The notes below the pieces were generated by a model. The model ran no database searches. It worked only from the letters and a program-made list of their open reading frames with translations, and had not been told where the DNA came from. DNA of 64,000 nucleotides from RECO01 sp050485385 (GTDB taxonomy: Bacteria; Pseudomonadota; Alphaproteobacteria; Geminicoccales; Geminicoccaceae). The DNA lies in assembly GCA_050485385.1 (NCBI GenBank), contig JBJHBG010000001.1, forward strand, positions 1 to 64,000, written 5' to 3'. Both the position numbers and the translations under genes were made by a program. Shown in pieces: positions 1 through 8,543 of the stretch (positions are counted from its first letter, which is position 1; the number at the start of each line of letters is the position of its first letter).

Positions 1-184
1 GGTCGTGGTGATCGTCGGCGGGCTCGGCAGTCTCGAGGGGGCGATGGTCGGCAGCGTCATCGTCGGGCTGATCGACGCCTACGGCCGCTGGCTGATGCCG
101 GAGATGTCGTATTTCGTGATCTTCGCACCGATGGCGGTGCTGTTGCTCGTGCGACCGACGGGCCTGTTCGGCGAGGAGCACTGA
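1..184 (+). CDS. livH: Branched-chain amino acid ABC transporter permease, C-terminal end (partial)
   Basis: This is the last 60 codons of a gene that begins before the window; the reading frame enters at base 2 and stops with TGA at 182-184. The residues GGLGSLEGAMVGSVIVGL, a hydrophobic run and a closing RPTGLFGEEH are the usual C-terminus of LivH-type inner-membrane permeases for branched-chain amino acids, urea or amides. It is followed 2 bases later by the partner permease gene, so it belongs to the same operon. The substrate cannot be told because the periplasmic binding protein lies outside the window. Confidence 0.85.
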   Translation, partial: VVVIVGGLGSLEGAMVGSVIVGLIDAYGRWLMPEMSYFVIFAPMAVLLLVRPTGLFGEEH

Positions 185-186
185 GC

Positions 187-1167
187 ATGGGCGACCGGGG
201 CGTCCTCACCCTGATCGCGGTTGCGGTCCTCGCGGCGACGCTGCCGTTCTTCGCCGGCGAGTTCTGGGTCGGCCTTGCCGTCAAGATCCTGGTGCTGGGC
301 CTGCTGGCGCTCGCGGTCGACCTCCTGCTCGGGCACGCCGGGCTCTTGTCGCTCTGCCACGCCGCGTTCTTCGCCGCGTCGGCCTACACCGTGGCCATCC
401 TCCAGGTGCGCTACGGCGTGCCGATGGCGGTGGCCGCACCCGCCGGTATCCTGCTGGGCACGCTCCTGGCGCTCGCATTCGGCGTCGCCGTCAGAACGCG
501 CGGCGTCTACTTCATCCTGGTCACCATTGCCCTCGGCTTCGTGGTCTGGGGTGTGACCTACCGCTGGGCGTCGTTCACCGGCGGCGACAACGGCATCACC
601 AACGTTCCCTATCCGGCGATCGGCGGCTGGCAGATCCGCTCGATGACCACCTATTTCTACGTCGTGCTCGCCATCGTGCTCGGCTGCCTCGTCGCCTACC
701 GTACGCTGATCCTCTCGCCCTTCGGCCTCGTGCTGCGCGGGCTGAAGTCGAGCGAGAGCCGGATGCGCAGCCTGGGCTACGACCCGCTCAGCCACCTCTA
801 CGTCGCCTTCGCGCTGTCGGGTTTCATGGCGAGCGTGGCGGGGGTGCTCTACATCTACTTCAACCGGTTCGTGAACCCGGCCACGGCCCACTTCCACATT
901 TCGGTGGAGGCCGTGCTGATGGCGATCCTGGGCGGGACGGGCACCATCCTCGGCCCGTTCATCGGCTCGGCCATCATCATGGCGCTGCGCAACTGGGTGA
1001 GCGGCTACTTTCCCTACTACATGACGCTGATGGGGCTGGTGTTCATCCTCACCGTGCTGTTCGCGCCGCGCGGCATCATCGGCCTGGTCGACCGCTGGCG
1101 CCGTCGCCGCCCGGCCAAGGACGCCACGCCGGCCGAAGTCGGCGCCCGACCGGGTACCGAGCCATGA
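187..1167 (+). CDS. livM: Branched-chain amino acid ABC transporter permease LivM
   Basis: This 326-residue inner-membrane protein has about nine or ten hydrophobic helices and is the second permease of a LivHMGF-type importer. The family features seen are the early helix with LLLGHAGLLSLCHAAFF (residues about 50-66), the Glu-Ser-containing cytoplasmic coupling stretch LKSSESRMRSLGYDP, and the C-terminal EAVLMAILGGTGTILGP segment. The start is an ATG two bases after the upstream stop, and its 3' end overlaps the ATPase gene by 4 bases (ATGA), so translation is coupled. The substrate could be an amino acid, urea or an amide. Confidence 0.93.
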   Translation: MGDRGVLTLIAVAVLAATLPFFAGEFWVGLAVKILVLGLLALAVDLLLGHAGLLSLCHAAFFAASAYTVAILQVRYGVPMAVAAPAGILLGTLLALAFGVAVRTRGVYFILVTIALGFVVWGVTYRWASFTGGDNGITNVPYPAIGGWQIRSMTTYFYVVLAIVLGCLVAYRTLILSPFGLVLRGLKSSESRMRSLGYDPLSHLYVAFALSGFMASVAGVLYIYFNRFVNPATAHFHISVEAVLMAILGGTGTILGPFIGSAIIMALRNWVSGYFPYYMTLMGLVFILTVLFAPRGIIGLVDRWRRRRPAKDATPAEVGARPGTEP

Positions 1168-1910
1168 CCGAGGCGGCGATCGAACTGCGGGGCGTGACCA
1201 AGCGCTTCGGTGGGTTGCTGGCCGTCGACGGCGTCGATCTGCGCGTCCCGGCCGGCGAGCGCCACGTCCTCATCGGCCCCAACGGCGCCGGCAAGACGAC
1301 GCTGTTCAACTGCATCACCGGCACGCTGCCGCCGTCCGAGGGACGGATCGCCTTCTTCGGGACCGACGTTACCCGGCTCGCCGAGGGCGAGCGGGCGCGC
1401 CTCGGCATCGGTCGCACGTTCCAAGTCTCGAACGTGCTCACCGAACTGACGGTGCAGGAGAACGTGCTGCTGGCGCTGGTCGGCCGTGACCGCCGCAAGT
1501 GGACGATGCACCGCATCTTTGGCGCGATGCGCGGCGTGGTCGACGAGGTGGCGCCGATTCTCGCCAAGGTGCAGTTGGAGCATCGCCAAGCCGATGCGGT
1601 CGACACGCTCTCCTACGGCGAGCGCCAGCAACTCGACCTCGCCCTCGCCCTGGCCGGCGAGCCACGGGCGTTGCTCCTCGACGAGCCCTGCGCCGGACTC
1701 TCGCCGAGCGAGCGGCAGCGGCTCTCGCGCATGATCGCCGAGCTGCCGCCTGGCATGACCGTGGTGATGATCGAGCATGATATGGACGTGGCGCTGAGCC
1801 TCGCCGAGCGGGTCACCGTGCTGCACCACGGTCGGGTCATCTTCGAGGGCAAGCCCGGCGAGGTCGAGGCCGACCGGGACGTGCGGGAGGTCTATTTTGG
1901 CACCGCCTGA
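1164..1910 (+). CDS. livG: Branched-chain amino acid ABC transporter ATP-binding protein LivG
   Basis: This is the first of two ATPases that drive the importer from the cytoplasmic face, 248 residues long. Walker A is GPNGAGKTT (about residues 38-46), the Q-loop lies in GRTFQVSNVLTELTVQEN, the signature is LSYGERQQLDLALAL rather than strict LSGGQ (normal for LivG), and Walker B is ALLLDEPCAGLSP. The switch histidine follows in MIEHDMDV. It overlaps livM by 4 bases and the livF start by 14 bases. The next gene is a second, distinct ATPase, as in all LivGF pairs. Confidence 0.94.
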   Translation: MTEAAIELRGVTKRFGGLLAVDGVDLRVPAGERHVLIGPNGAGKTTLFNCITGTLPPSEGRIAFFGTDVTRLAEGERARLGIGRTFQVSNVLTELTVQENVLLALVGRDRRKWTMHRIFGAMRGVVDEVAPILAKVQLEHRQADAVDTLSYGERQQLDLALALAGEPRALLLDEPCAGLSPSERQRLSRMIAELPPGMTVVMIEHDMDVALSLAERVTVLHHGRVIFEGKPGEVEADRDVREVYFGTA

Positions 1911-2649
1911 GCCGCTCTTGGCCGTCCGCGACGTCCACACCTACTACGCGCAGAGCTACGTCCTCCAGGGCCTGAGCCTGGACCTGCACCCCGGCCAGAT
2001 CGTCGCCATCCTCGGCCGCAACGGCATGGGCAAGACGACCCTGGTGCGCACCGTCGCCGGGCTGACGCCGCCGCGTTCGGGTGAGGTCCTCCTGCGCGGC
2101 CAGTCGCTCGCGGGTCTGCCGCCGCACCAGATCGCCCGGCTCGGCGTCGCCCTGGTGCCGCAGGGCCGCCGCGTCTTCAAGTCGTTGACCGTGCGCGAGA
2201 ACCTGATGCTGGCGACCAGCGCGATGGCGGGCGGGGCCGGCCCCTCGCGGAACGGCGACACGGCGTGGACGCTGGAGGCGGTACTGCGGCAGTTCCCCAA
2301 CCTCGAGGCCCGCATCGGCAATCTCGGCCGTGCCTTGAGCGGTGGCGAGCAGCAGATGCTGGCCATCGGCCGCGCATTGATGCGCAACCCGGAACTGATC
2401 TTGATGGACGAGCCCTCCGAGGGGCTGTCGCCCCGGCTGGTGCAGCAGGTGGGCGAGATCCTGCAGACGTTGAAGGCGCGCCAGCACTCGATCCTGCTCG
2501 TGGAGCAGAACATCGGCCTCGCCCTCGGCGTCGCCGACTACGTCTACGTGCTCTCGGTCGGCCGCTTCGTCTTCGCCGGGACGCCCGCGGAACTCGGCGC
2601 CAACGCCGAGGTCATCGACCGTCACCTCGGCGTCGCGGCGGCCGGCTGA
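1897..2649 (+). CDS. livF: Branched-chain amino acid ABC transporter ATP-binding protein LivF
   Basis: This is the second ATPase of the importer, 250 residues. It has Walker A GRNGMGKTT, signature ALSGGEQQMLAIGRAL, Walker B LILMDEPSEGLSP and the closing LLVEQNIGLAL typical of LivF. The start is the TTG at 1897 inside the end of livG; the first residues M-A-P-P-E-P-L-L-A-V lead directly into the first beta strand, and no later in-frame start keeps that strand. It closes the liv operon, since the next genes are on the other strand and end 6 bases away. Confidence 0.93.
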   Translation: MAPPEPLLAVRDVHTYYAQSYVLQGLSLDLHPGQIVAILGRNGMGKTTLVRTVAGLTPPRSGEVLLRGQSLAGLPPHQIARLGVALVPQGRRVFKSLTVRENLMLATSAMAGGAGPSRNGDTAWTLEAVLRQFPNLEARIGNLGRALSGGEQQMLAIGRALMRNPELILMDEPSEGLSPRLVQQVGEILQTLKARQHSILLVEQNIGLALGVADYVYVLSVGRFVFAGTPAELGANAEVIDRHLGVAAAG

Positions 2650-2655
2650 CGGGCA

Positions 2656-3135
2656 TCAGCCTTCCGGATCGGCCGTCGGGCGGTCGGAGCCGGCGAGAAT
2701 GTCGGCCGAGGTGACGTCGGCCGGCGGCGGGCCTTCGATCACGATGTAGGTCATCGGATGCGCGCTGCCGTCGGGACGAAAGGACCGGAAGACGCCGTCC
2801 TTCTCGTAGAGGACGAACGCATCGGCGCACAGCTCGAAGCCGGCCACGGTCAACTCCTCGCACATGATCCCGTCCTCGCGCACGCGCCAGGCGCGTTCGA
2901 GCGTGTAGCCGTCGTCGCGGCGGATCGTCTTGGTGCCGTCGGTGGCATAATGGACGGTGACGCCCTCGGCGACGAGCGTGTTGCCGACGAGGATGTCGGC
3001 CCGCTCCGCGGCGGCGACCCGTCTTGCCCCCTGGTCCTCGAAGTCGGCGCGCGCGGTGCCGAAGCCGGTGAAGTCGGCGGTGACGCAGCCGCTGAGCAGG
3101 ATGACGGCGAGGCTCGGAGAGAGGTGCCTGATCAT
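2656..3135 (-). CDS. Predicted outer-membrane or periplasmic lipoprotein, unknown function
   Basis: This encodes a 159-residue protein with a short lipoprotein signal: charged MIRH, a hydrophobic stretch and the lipobox LLSGC with Cys17 as the expected lipidation site. The mature part is soluble-looking and holds two further cysteines (GIMCEEL and ELCADAF) that could form a disulfide. I do not recognise the domain. The start is the ATG at 3135, which overlaps the stop of the ion-channel gene by 4 bases; longer frames lack a signal peptide. It is the last gene of a three-gene operon with the channel and a HlyU-like protein. Confidence 0.75.
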   Translation of the reverse strand: MIRHLSPSLAVILLSGCVTADFTGFGTARADFEDQGARRVAAAERADILVGNTLVAEGVTVHYATDGTKTIRRDDGYTLERAWRVREDGIMCEELTVAGFELCADAFVLYEKDGVFRSFRPDGSAHPMTYIVIEGPPPADVTSADILAGSDRPTADPEG

Positions 3136-3935
3136 GCGGTGCCCTCGGTGTCGATGTGGATGATCTCGCCGCAATGCTTGCAGTGGACGGCGTCGCGGTC
3201 GTGCCGCGAGAGCCCGCAACTCTTGCACTCGACCTCGGCTCTGGGCGGCTGGAACACGGTTTGCAGCAGGCGCAGGAACAGGGCGAGGCCGACGATCATG
3301 ATGCCGATCGACAACAATCGCCCCCATTCGCCCTCCAGCACGATGTCGCCGAAGCCGGTGGTCGTGAGCGTCGCCACCGTGAAGTAGAGCGCGTCCAGGA
3401 AGGTGTCGATGGCGGAGTTGCGCTCGGCCTGAGTGACGAACACGAGACCCGCCACGAAGAACAGGAAGACGAACAGGTTGCTCGCCGCCAGGATCGCCGT
3501 CTCGTGTTCGCGCACCCACGGGAACGCCCGACGCAGCGAGCCCAGCACCTGCGGCGAGCGGAACAACCGGAGTGCGCGAAGGATACGGAAGAAGCCCAAA
3601 TTCGCGGCGAAGGGTGCGGCCAGGAGCGAGACGATGACGATGACGTCGACCCAGGTGGAGGCGCGCAGAAAACGCCGCCAGGGCACCGGGGCGATATAGA
3701 GACGCGCGACGAGGTCGAGCAGGATCAAGAGGCCGAGAACGGTTTCCAGGACCACCATCCAGGCCTGCTTGGCGACGAACGTCGTTTCGACGAACAGACC
3801 GACGGTGACGAGGTCGATGACGAACAGGGTCCAGCGGAACCGGACGGATCGCGCATCGCGCCCCTCGTAGAGCTGGCGAAGCTCCGCCTTCAGGCGAGGC
3901 GTGGAGGGACGCTCGGGCTCAGCGGAAGAGGCCAT
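3132..3935 (-). CDS. Voltage-gated-type cation channel with C-terminal zinc ribbon
   Basis: A 267-residue membrane protein with the six-helix ion-transport fold. S1 starts near residue 33, S4 carries regularly spaced arginines (RILRALRLFR) like a voltage sensor, and the pore loop reads TLTTTGFGDI, matching the K+-channel filter TxGFGD. After S6 comes a short cytoplasmic tail with CKSC and CKHC pairs spaced like a zinc ribbon (about residues 237-258). K+ selectivity is inferred from the filter. A zinc ribbon on a Kv-like channel is unusual and may bind a partner or sense metal or redox state. The gene overlaps its upstream neighbour by 17 bases and its downstream one by 4, so it is translationally coupled. 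Confidence 0.82.
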   Translation of the reverse strand: MASSAEPERPSTPRLKAELRQLYEGRDARSVRFRWTLFVIDLVTVGLFVETTFVAKQAWMVVLETVLGLLILLDLVARLYIAPVPWRRFLRASTWVDVIVIVSLLAAPFAANLGFFRILRALRLFRSPQVLGSLRRAFPWVREHETAILAASNLFVFLFFVAGLVFVTQAERNSAIDTFLDALYFTVATLTTTGFGDIVLEGEWGRLLSIGIMIVGLALFLRLLQTVFQPPRAEVECKSCGLSRHDRDAVHCKHCGEIIHIDTEGTA

Positions 3936-4203
3936 CGCCCTGTTCGTCGATCATCCGCTTGGCCTTGGTTACTGCCGTGTTCTGCGCTTCCTCCAGTTCG
4001 GCGATGAGGTCCGCCCGGATCAGGTGATGCTCCTTCGTCTCGCCGTCGACGGTCTTGGTGATGCGCGCGGCGAGCTGCCACTGGCCGCCCCGCTGGTAGG
4101 GCTCGGGCACGATGGTGAAGCCCTGATACTCGACGGCGCTGCCGGTCGCAGCCTTGCCGCCGCTCTCGCCGCCGCCGAACAGCTTGCCAAGGAAACCGAA
4201 CAT
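3919..4203 (-). CDS. HlyU-family small protein
   Basis: A 94-residue protein beginning MFGFLGKLFGGG and continuing with a conserved YQGFTIVPEPYQRGGQWQL-type core, which is the pattern of the HlyU family. These small proteins are named after a Vibrio haemolysin activator, but most alphaproteobacterial members have no tested role. The ATG at 4203 is chosen because family members begin with this glycine-rich MFGFL or MSFF leader; the longer frame upstream is low-complexity. It is the first gene of the operon with the ion channel and lipoprotein, and diverges from the alpha/beta hydrolase at 4264. Confidence 0.8.
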   Translation of the reverse strand: MFGFLGKLFGGGESGGKAATGSAVEYQGFTIVPEPYQRGGQWQLAARITKTVDGETKEHHLIRADLIAELEEAQNTAVTKAKRMIDEQGDGLFR

Positions 4204-4263
4204 GTCCAACGCCTCTCTGGTTTGGCCCCGCACCGACGCCGGGGTCGCGGAAAGGAGACGACC

Positions 4264-5091
4264 ATGCGCCTCGCCGTCAAGGGGCACGCCACCTTCGTGG
4301 CGACCGCCGGCCCCGACCCTCGAGCGGCCCGCGAGGCCGTCGTCCTGATCCACGGTGCCGGCATGGCCGCGTCGATCTGGGCGGGTCAACTCCAGGCGCT
4401 TGCCTCCGCCGACCGCGCGGTGTTGGCGCCGACCCTGCCGGGTCACGGCCGGCCGGGCACGAGCCAGGCGAGCGAGGGGGCCTTACCCCCGAACATCGAG
4501 ACGCATGCCGACTGGATCGCCGACCTGCTCGATGCGTCGGGCCTCGAGCGGGCGGTGCTGGTCGGCCATTCGATGGGCTCGTTGATTGCCGTCGAGACGG
4601 CACGTCGTCATCCGGAGCGGGTCGCGGCCATGGGCCTCGTCGCCACAGCGCTGCGGATGCGGGTGCATCCGGCCCTGTTGGAAGCGGCGCGCGCAACGCC
4701 GGCGCGGGCGGCGGCGCAGATCCTGGCGTGGGGCTTCGGCGCCCGCCAGGCGGAACGCCCGCCCGCGCTGGCGCTCGTCAACGTCGGCCGGCAGATGCTG
4801 TTGGCATCGGCGGCGGGCGTGCTCGCGACCGACCTTGCCGCCTGCGATGCATGGACGGCGGGCGACCTGTCCGCGATTGCCTGTCCGACGTTGGTGCTCG
4901 TCGCCGACGGCGACCGGATGACGCCGCCGAAAGCGGGGCGGGCGATGGCCGCGGCCTTGCCGTCGGCGCGCGTGGTCGAGGTGCCAGGCGCCGGTCACAT
5001 GACGATGGTCGAACGGCCGCGCGCGGTGACGGCGGTGCTGCGCGCTTGGCTCAGTGACGTCGCGAGCGGGGGAACGGGAGGCGAGAGGTGA
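4264..5091 (+). CDS. Alpha/beta hydrolase
   Basis: This 275-residue cytoplasmic protein has the alpha/beta hydrolase fold. An oxyanion-hole motif VLIHGAGM lies near residue 30, the nucleophile elbow is VGHSMGS, the acidic residue lies in VADGDRMTP and the histidine in GAGHMTMVERP, so the Ser-Asp-His triad is intact. The substrate cannot be read from sequence. The ATG at 4264 follows the purine-rich GGAAAGGAGACG, a good ribosome binding site. Its 3' end runs 41 bases into the convergent COQ9-family gene, so the two tails share DNA on opposite strands. Confidence 0.88.
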   Translation: MRLAVKGHATFVATAGPDPRAAREAVVLIHGAGMAASIWAGQLQALASADRAVLAPTLPGHGRPGTSQASEGALPPNIETHADWIADLLDASGLERAVLVGHSMGSLIAVETARRHPERVAAMGLVATALRMRVHPALLEAARATPARAAAQILAWGFGARQAERPPALALVNVGRQMLLASAAGVLATDLAACDAWTAGDLSAIACPTLVLVADGDRMTPPKAGRAMAAALPSARVVEVPGAGHMTMVERPRAVTAVLRAWLSDVASGGTGGER

Positions 5092-5677
5092 GGTCGTCCA
5101 CCCGCTCCTTCATCTTGCGCAGGTTCATCACGTCGGCGAGGCGTCGGTCGACGAAGCGCCACGTGTCCTCGTGGTTGGGGGAGTTGTCCTCCAACCAGTA
5201 GAGGACGGAACTGGTGTAGACCCCGGCGAGCAGCGCCCGCTTGGTATAGGTGTCCAGTCCGTCGGCCTTGGTGTCGCCGGCGGCCAGCCACATGCGGTCG
5301 ACGGTGCGCCAAAGGCTTTGCCAGCCGCCCAGCGCGGCCAAGGGCAAGGCGCGCGCGGAGACGGCGCGGCGCGTGGCCTCGCGATAGGGTGAGAGCACCT
5401 CGAGCCGCGCCCGGATGGCGGCGGCGAGCCGTTCGGTCACGCGCATGGTGTCGAGGTCGAGCGCCTCCAACCGCGTCAGCATGTGTCGGTCGGCCCAGTC
5501 GTCGAACGCGTCGAGCAGGCTTTCGCCGCCGCGCGGGAACAGGCGGCGCACCGTGATCGGCTCGAGGTCGAGGTCGCGCGCCGCGCCGTTCAGCGCCGGC
5601 CGGCCCCAGCCGTCGAACGGAACGTGCTCCAAAGCGGCTTCCAGCACCGCGTCCTTCTGGGCCTGGCGATCGGTCAT
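5051..5677 (-). CDS. coq9: COQ9-family ubiquinone biosynthesis protein
   Basis: This 208-residue protein resembles COQ9, a TetR-fold lipid-binding protein that delivers ubiquinone intermediates to the hydroxylase COQ7. An N-terminal helical segment VLEAALEHVPFDGWGRPAL matches the HTH-like region of the family, and the C-terminal half contains the tryptophan-rich WQSLWRTVDRMW and the YTSSVLYWLEDNS stretch typical of COQ9. It occurs in alphaproteobacteria and mitochondria, which helps place the organism. The start ATG overlaps the deformylase stop by 4 bases, so the two genes form a pair. The 3' end overlaps the convergent hydrolase. Confidence 0.85.
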   Translation of the reverse strand: MTDRQAQKDAVLEAALEHVPFDGWGRPALNGAARDLDLEPITVRRLFPRGGESLLDAFDDWADRHMLTRLEALDLDTMRVTERLAAAIRARLEVLSPYREATRRAVSARALPLAALGGWQSLWRTVDRMWLAAGDTKADGLDTYTKRALLAGVYTSSVLYWLEDNSPNHEDTWRFVDRRLADVMNLRKMKERVDDLTSRLPFPRSRRH

Positions 5678-6210
5678 CGGGCAGGGTCTCCGGCAAGGCG
5701 GTCGAGACGCTCCAGAAGATGGCGCGCCTCCTTGGTATAGGCCAGATCGCGGGCATCGCGCACCCGCATCGGATAGAGAATGCCATCGAGATGGTCGACC
5801 TCGTGTTGGAGCACGCGGGCGTGGAAGCCCATGGCTTCGCCGGCCGTGGGCTCGCCCTCGGCGTCGAACCCGCGCCAGCGGACCGTGCGCCAGCGCGGCA
5901 CGAGCCCTTGCAGATCGGGCATGGAGAGGCAGCCCTCGAGGCCGAGTTCCATGGTGTCGCCCACCGGCTCGAGGACCGGGTTGACCAGCACCTGGACGGG
6001 CACGTCCGGGCCGCGCTCCGGCTGGAGGACGATCAGCCGCACGCTCTCGTGCACCTGCGGGGCGGCGAGACCGACGCCGGGCGCGTCCTGCATGGTCTCG
6101 ATCATGTCGGCGACGAGCGTGCGGACCGACGGCGGCAGCGGAAAGTCCAGCGGCCGAGCCTCGGCCCACAACACCGGATGCCCCATGCGCGCGATCTTGC
6201 GAAGCGTCAT
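5674..6210 (-). CDS. def: Peptide deformylase
   Basis: A 178-residue metalloenzyme that removes the formyl group from nascent N-terminal methionine. All three deformylase signatures are present: GVGLAAPQ (residues about 45-52), EGCLSMP with the metal-binding Cys, and HEVDHLDG with the two metal-binding His residues and the catalytic Glu. The protein lacks a long C-terminal extension. It heads a two-gene operon with the COQ9-family gene. Some alphaproteobacteria carry a second, divergent deformylase; whether this is the main one or a paralogue cannot be decided from this window. Confidence 0.93.
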   Translation of the reverse strand: MTLRKIARMGHPVLWAEARPLDFPLPPSVRTLVADMIETMQDAPGVGLAAPQVHESVRLIVLQPERGPDVPVQVLVNPVLEPVGDTMELGLEGCLSMPDLQGLVPRWRTVRWRGFDAEGEPTAGEAMGFHARVLQHEVDHLDGILYPMRVRDARDLAYTKEARHLLERLDRLAGDPAR

Positions 6211-6361
6211 ACCCCACCCATAAAGGCTGGTGCGTTGACCGCAACCGTGCCGTCGCGCCCCGGCATCGACCGCGCCTCACCGCCGCCGGCAATGTGGATG
6301 TGGCGGTCGCTCGCCATGCCGGCCGGCAATGTTCCGGCGCGGGGCGGAGGACGCAAGGCCG

Positions 6362-6390
6362 TTGTCGCGGCGTGGATTTTGGGCTATGTC
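6362..6390 (+). promoter_or_regulatory. Candidate sigma-70 promoter for rpsU
   Basis: TTGTCG (6362-6367) and TATGTC (6385-6390) are separated by 17 bases and lie about 85 bases before the rpsU start. Each hexamer matches only part of consensus, so this is a plausible promoter and not a firm one. The rest of the 6211-6475 gap holds no other feature I can support. Confidence 0.3.
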
Positions 6391-6475
6391 CGCGCGCACC
6401 GTGCGGGGAGGCCCGTCGCGGGCAAAGTCGTTGGCCGCCGGCTGGGCGAGCGGCCTCGAGCATCCAGGAGTGCGA

Positions 6476-6685
6476 ATGACCGTCGAGGTGCAGGTTCGGG
6501 ACAACAACGTCGATCAGGCGCTGCGGGCCCTCAAGAAGAAGATGCAGCGCGAAGGCCTCTACCGCGAGATGCGCATGCGCCGGCACTACGAAAAGCCGTC
6601 CGAACGCCGGGCCCGCGAGAAGGCCGAGGCGATCCGACGGTTCCGCAAGCTGATGAAGAAGCGCGCCGAACGCGACGAGATCTGA
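6476..6685 (+). CDS. rpsU: 30S ribosomal protein S21
   Basis: A 69-residue basic protein with the S21 pattern: [23 protein letters not shown] at the N-terminus, [15 protein letters not shown] in the middle and a Lys/Arg-rich helix to the end. S21 binds near the 3' end of 16S rRNA and helps initiation. The ATG at 6476 is preceded by CCAGGAG at a spacing of about 5 bases, so longer in-frame starts upstream are rejected. It stands alone as a single gene with the exporter gene ending 21 bases downstream on the other strand. Confidence 0.95.
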   Translation: MTVEVQVRDNNVDQALRALKKKMQREGLYREMRMRRHYEKPSERRAREKAEAIRRFRKLMKKRAERDEI

Positions 6686-6706
6686 ACGGCCGGGCCGCGG
6701 CCCGGC

Positions 6707-8503
6707 TCAATCCGCCGCCTCCACCTGCCGTTGGTCGTGCCAGAGCGCCGCGTAGGCGCCCTGCTGCGCGAGCAGTTGGTCATGGCTGCCGGCCTCGACC
6801 ACACGCCCCGCCGCCATCACCACGATCCGGTCGGCGTCGACGATGGTCGACAGCCGGTGCGCGATCACCAACGACGTCCGCGCCCGCGTGATCGCCTTCA
6901 CCGCGCCCTGCAAGGCTCGTTCGGTCAGCGTGTCCAGCGCCGAGGTGGCCTCGTCCAGCACCAGGATGCGGGGGTCCTTCAAGACCATCCGGGCGATGGC
7001 CACCCGCTGCTTCTCTCCGCCCGATAGTTTCAGGCCCCGTTCGCCGACGAGCGTCCGGTAGCCGTCGGGCAGGCCGGTCACGAAGTCGTGGATCTGGGCC
7101 ACCTTCGCCGCCGCCTCGATCTCCGCCGCCGTCGCGCCTGGCCGGCCGTAGGCGATGTTGGCGGCGATGGTGTCGTTGAACAGCACCGTGTCCTGCGGCA
7201 CCACGCCGATGGCGCGACGCAGGCTCGTCTGCGTCACCGTGCGGATGTCTTGCCCGTCGATCAGGATACGGCCGCCGTCGACCTCGTAGAATCGGCAGAG
7301 CAGGCGCACCAGCGTCGACTTGCCGGCCCCGGAGCCGCCGACCACCGCCAGCGTGCGCCCGGCCTCGAGTTCCAGATCGAGCCCGTCGAGGATCGGCCGC
7401 CTGGCATCGTAGCCGAAGCGCACGCTCTCGAAGCGAACCGTTCCCCGGGGCACGACCAAAGCGGGGGCGCCCGGCGGATCGGCGATCTCGGGGGCGACGT
7501 CGAGCAAGGCGGCGAGGCTTTCCAGATCGGCCAGCGACTGCTTCACCTCGCGATAGACGAAGCCGAGGATGTTCAAGGGCTGGTAGAGCTGGAGGATGAA
7601 GGCGTTGACCAGTACCACGTCGCCCACGGTCATGCTGCCCGCCACCACCCCCCGCGCCGCCTGGATCATGATGACGGTGACGCCGATGGCGACGATCGCC
7701 CGCTGGCCGAAATTGAGCACGGCCAGCGAGGTCTGCGAGCGGACGGCGGCGTCCTCGTAGGCACGCAGCGAGCGGTCCAGCCGCTCCGCCTCGTAGTCCT
7801 CGTTGGTAAACGATTTGACGGTCTCGTAGTTGAGGAGGCCGTCCACCGCCTGGCCCGCCACCTGGTTGTCGCGGGCGTTCATCTCGCGCCTGAAGCCCGT
7901 CCGCCATTCCGTCGCGACCACGGTGAAGACCGCGTACCCGACGATGGTGGCCGCCGTGATCGCCGCGAACGACCAATGGTAGTTGATCAGGAGGAGCACG
8001 ATCACCAGCAGGAACTCGAGCGCGGTCGGTGCCAGGTTGAAGAGGACCATGCCCAGGAGGAACGTCATCGCCCGCACGCCGCGCTCGATGGCCCGCGACA
8101 GCTCCCCGGTGCGGCGGTCGAGGTGGAAGGCCAGCGGCAGCGCGAACAGGTGGCGGAACACGTCGAGCGTCAATCGGCGGCCCGCCCGCTGCGCCACCCG
8201 GGCGAACACCGCCTCGCGGAGCTGACCGAACGCCGCGGTGGCGAGGCGGGCGCCGCCATAGGCGAGCAGCAGCATCAAGGGCAGGGTGAGTGCCAGCTCG
8301 TCGGGCGGGCTGAGCGCGTCGACCACGGCCTTGTAGAGAAAGGGCACCTGCACCTCGACGATCTTGGCGAGCACGATCAAGACGAGGGCGACCGCCACGC
8401 GGAGGCGGAGGTCGCCCGCGTCGGCGGGCCACAGGTGTGGCAGCACCGCCCGGTGCAGCCAGCGCCAGCCCGGGCGCGGCGTCGGCGAGGGGGCGGCGGT
8501 CAC
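6707..8503 (-). CDS. Atm1-type ABC exporter (heavy-metal/glutathione family)
   Basis: A 598-residue half-transporter. The N-terminal half carries six membrane helices; the stretch RVAQRAGRRLTLDVFRHLF and the following SRAIERGVRAM are typical of the Atm1/HMT1 subfamily, which exports glutathione conjugates or sulfur and metal species. The C-terminal ATPase has Walker A VVGGSGAGKST, signature LSGGEKQRVAIAR, Walker B ILVLDEATSALD and the switch His in IAHRLSTI. It is expected to work as a homodimer in the inner membrane. It diverges from the unknown gene at 8544, leaving a 40-base promoter region. The exact substrate is unknown. Confidence 0.9.
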   Translation of the reverse strand: MTAAPSPTPRPGWRWLHRAVLPHLWPADAGDLRLRVAVALVLIVLAKIVEVQVPFLYKAVVDALSPPDELALTLPLMLLLAYGGARLATAAFGQLREAVFARVAQRAGRRLTLDVFRHLFALPLAFHLDRRTGELSRAIERGVRAMTFLLGMVLFNLAPTALEFLLVIVLLLINYHWSFAAITAATIVGYAVFTVVATEWRTGFRREMNARDNQVAGQAVDGLLNYETVKSFTNEDYEAERLDRSLRAYEDAAVRSQTSLAVLNFGQRAIVAIGVTVIMIQAARGVVAGSMTVGDVVLVNAFILQLYQPLNILGFVYREVKQSLADLESLAALLDVAPEIADPPGAPALVVPRGTVRFESVRFGYDARRPILDGLDLELEAGRTLAVVGGSGAGKSTLVRLLCRFYEVDGGRILIDGQDIRTVTQTSLRRAIGVVPQDTVLFNDTIAANIAYGRPGATAAEIEAAAKVAQIHDFVTGLPDGYRTLVGERGLKLSGGEKQRVAIARMVLKDPRILVLDEATSALDTLTERALQGAVKAITRARTSLVIAHRLSTIVDADRIVVMAAGRVVEAGSHDQLLAQQGAYAALWHDQRQVEAAD

Positions 8504-8543
8504 GTGTTCACCGATCCTTTACTGGCTACGGGCAAGCTGGCCG

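Noticed and set aside
79..897. A 272-codon minus-strand frame over livM
   Set aside because: It is rich in Arg, Glu, His and Gly with no fold pattern, as expected from a GC-rich antisense frame, and it covers a well-supported permease gene.
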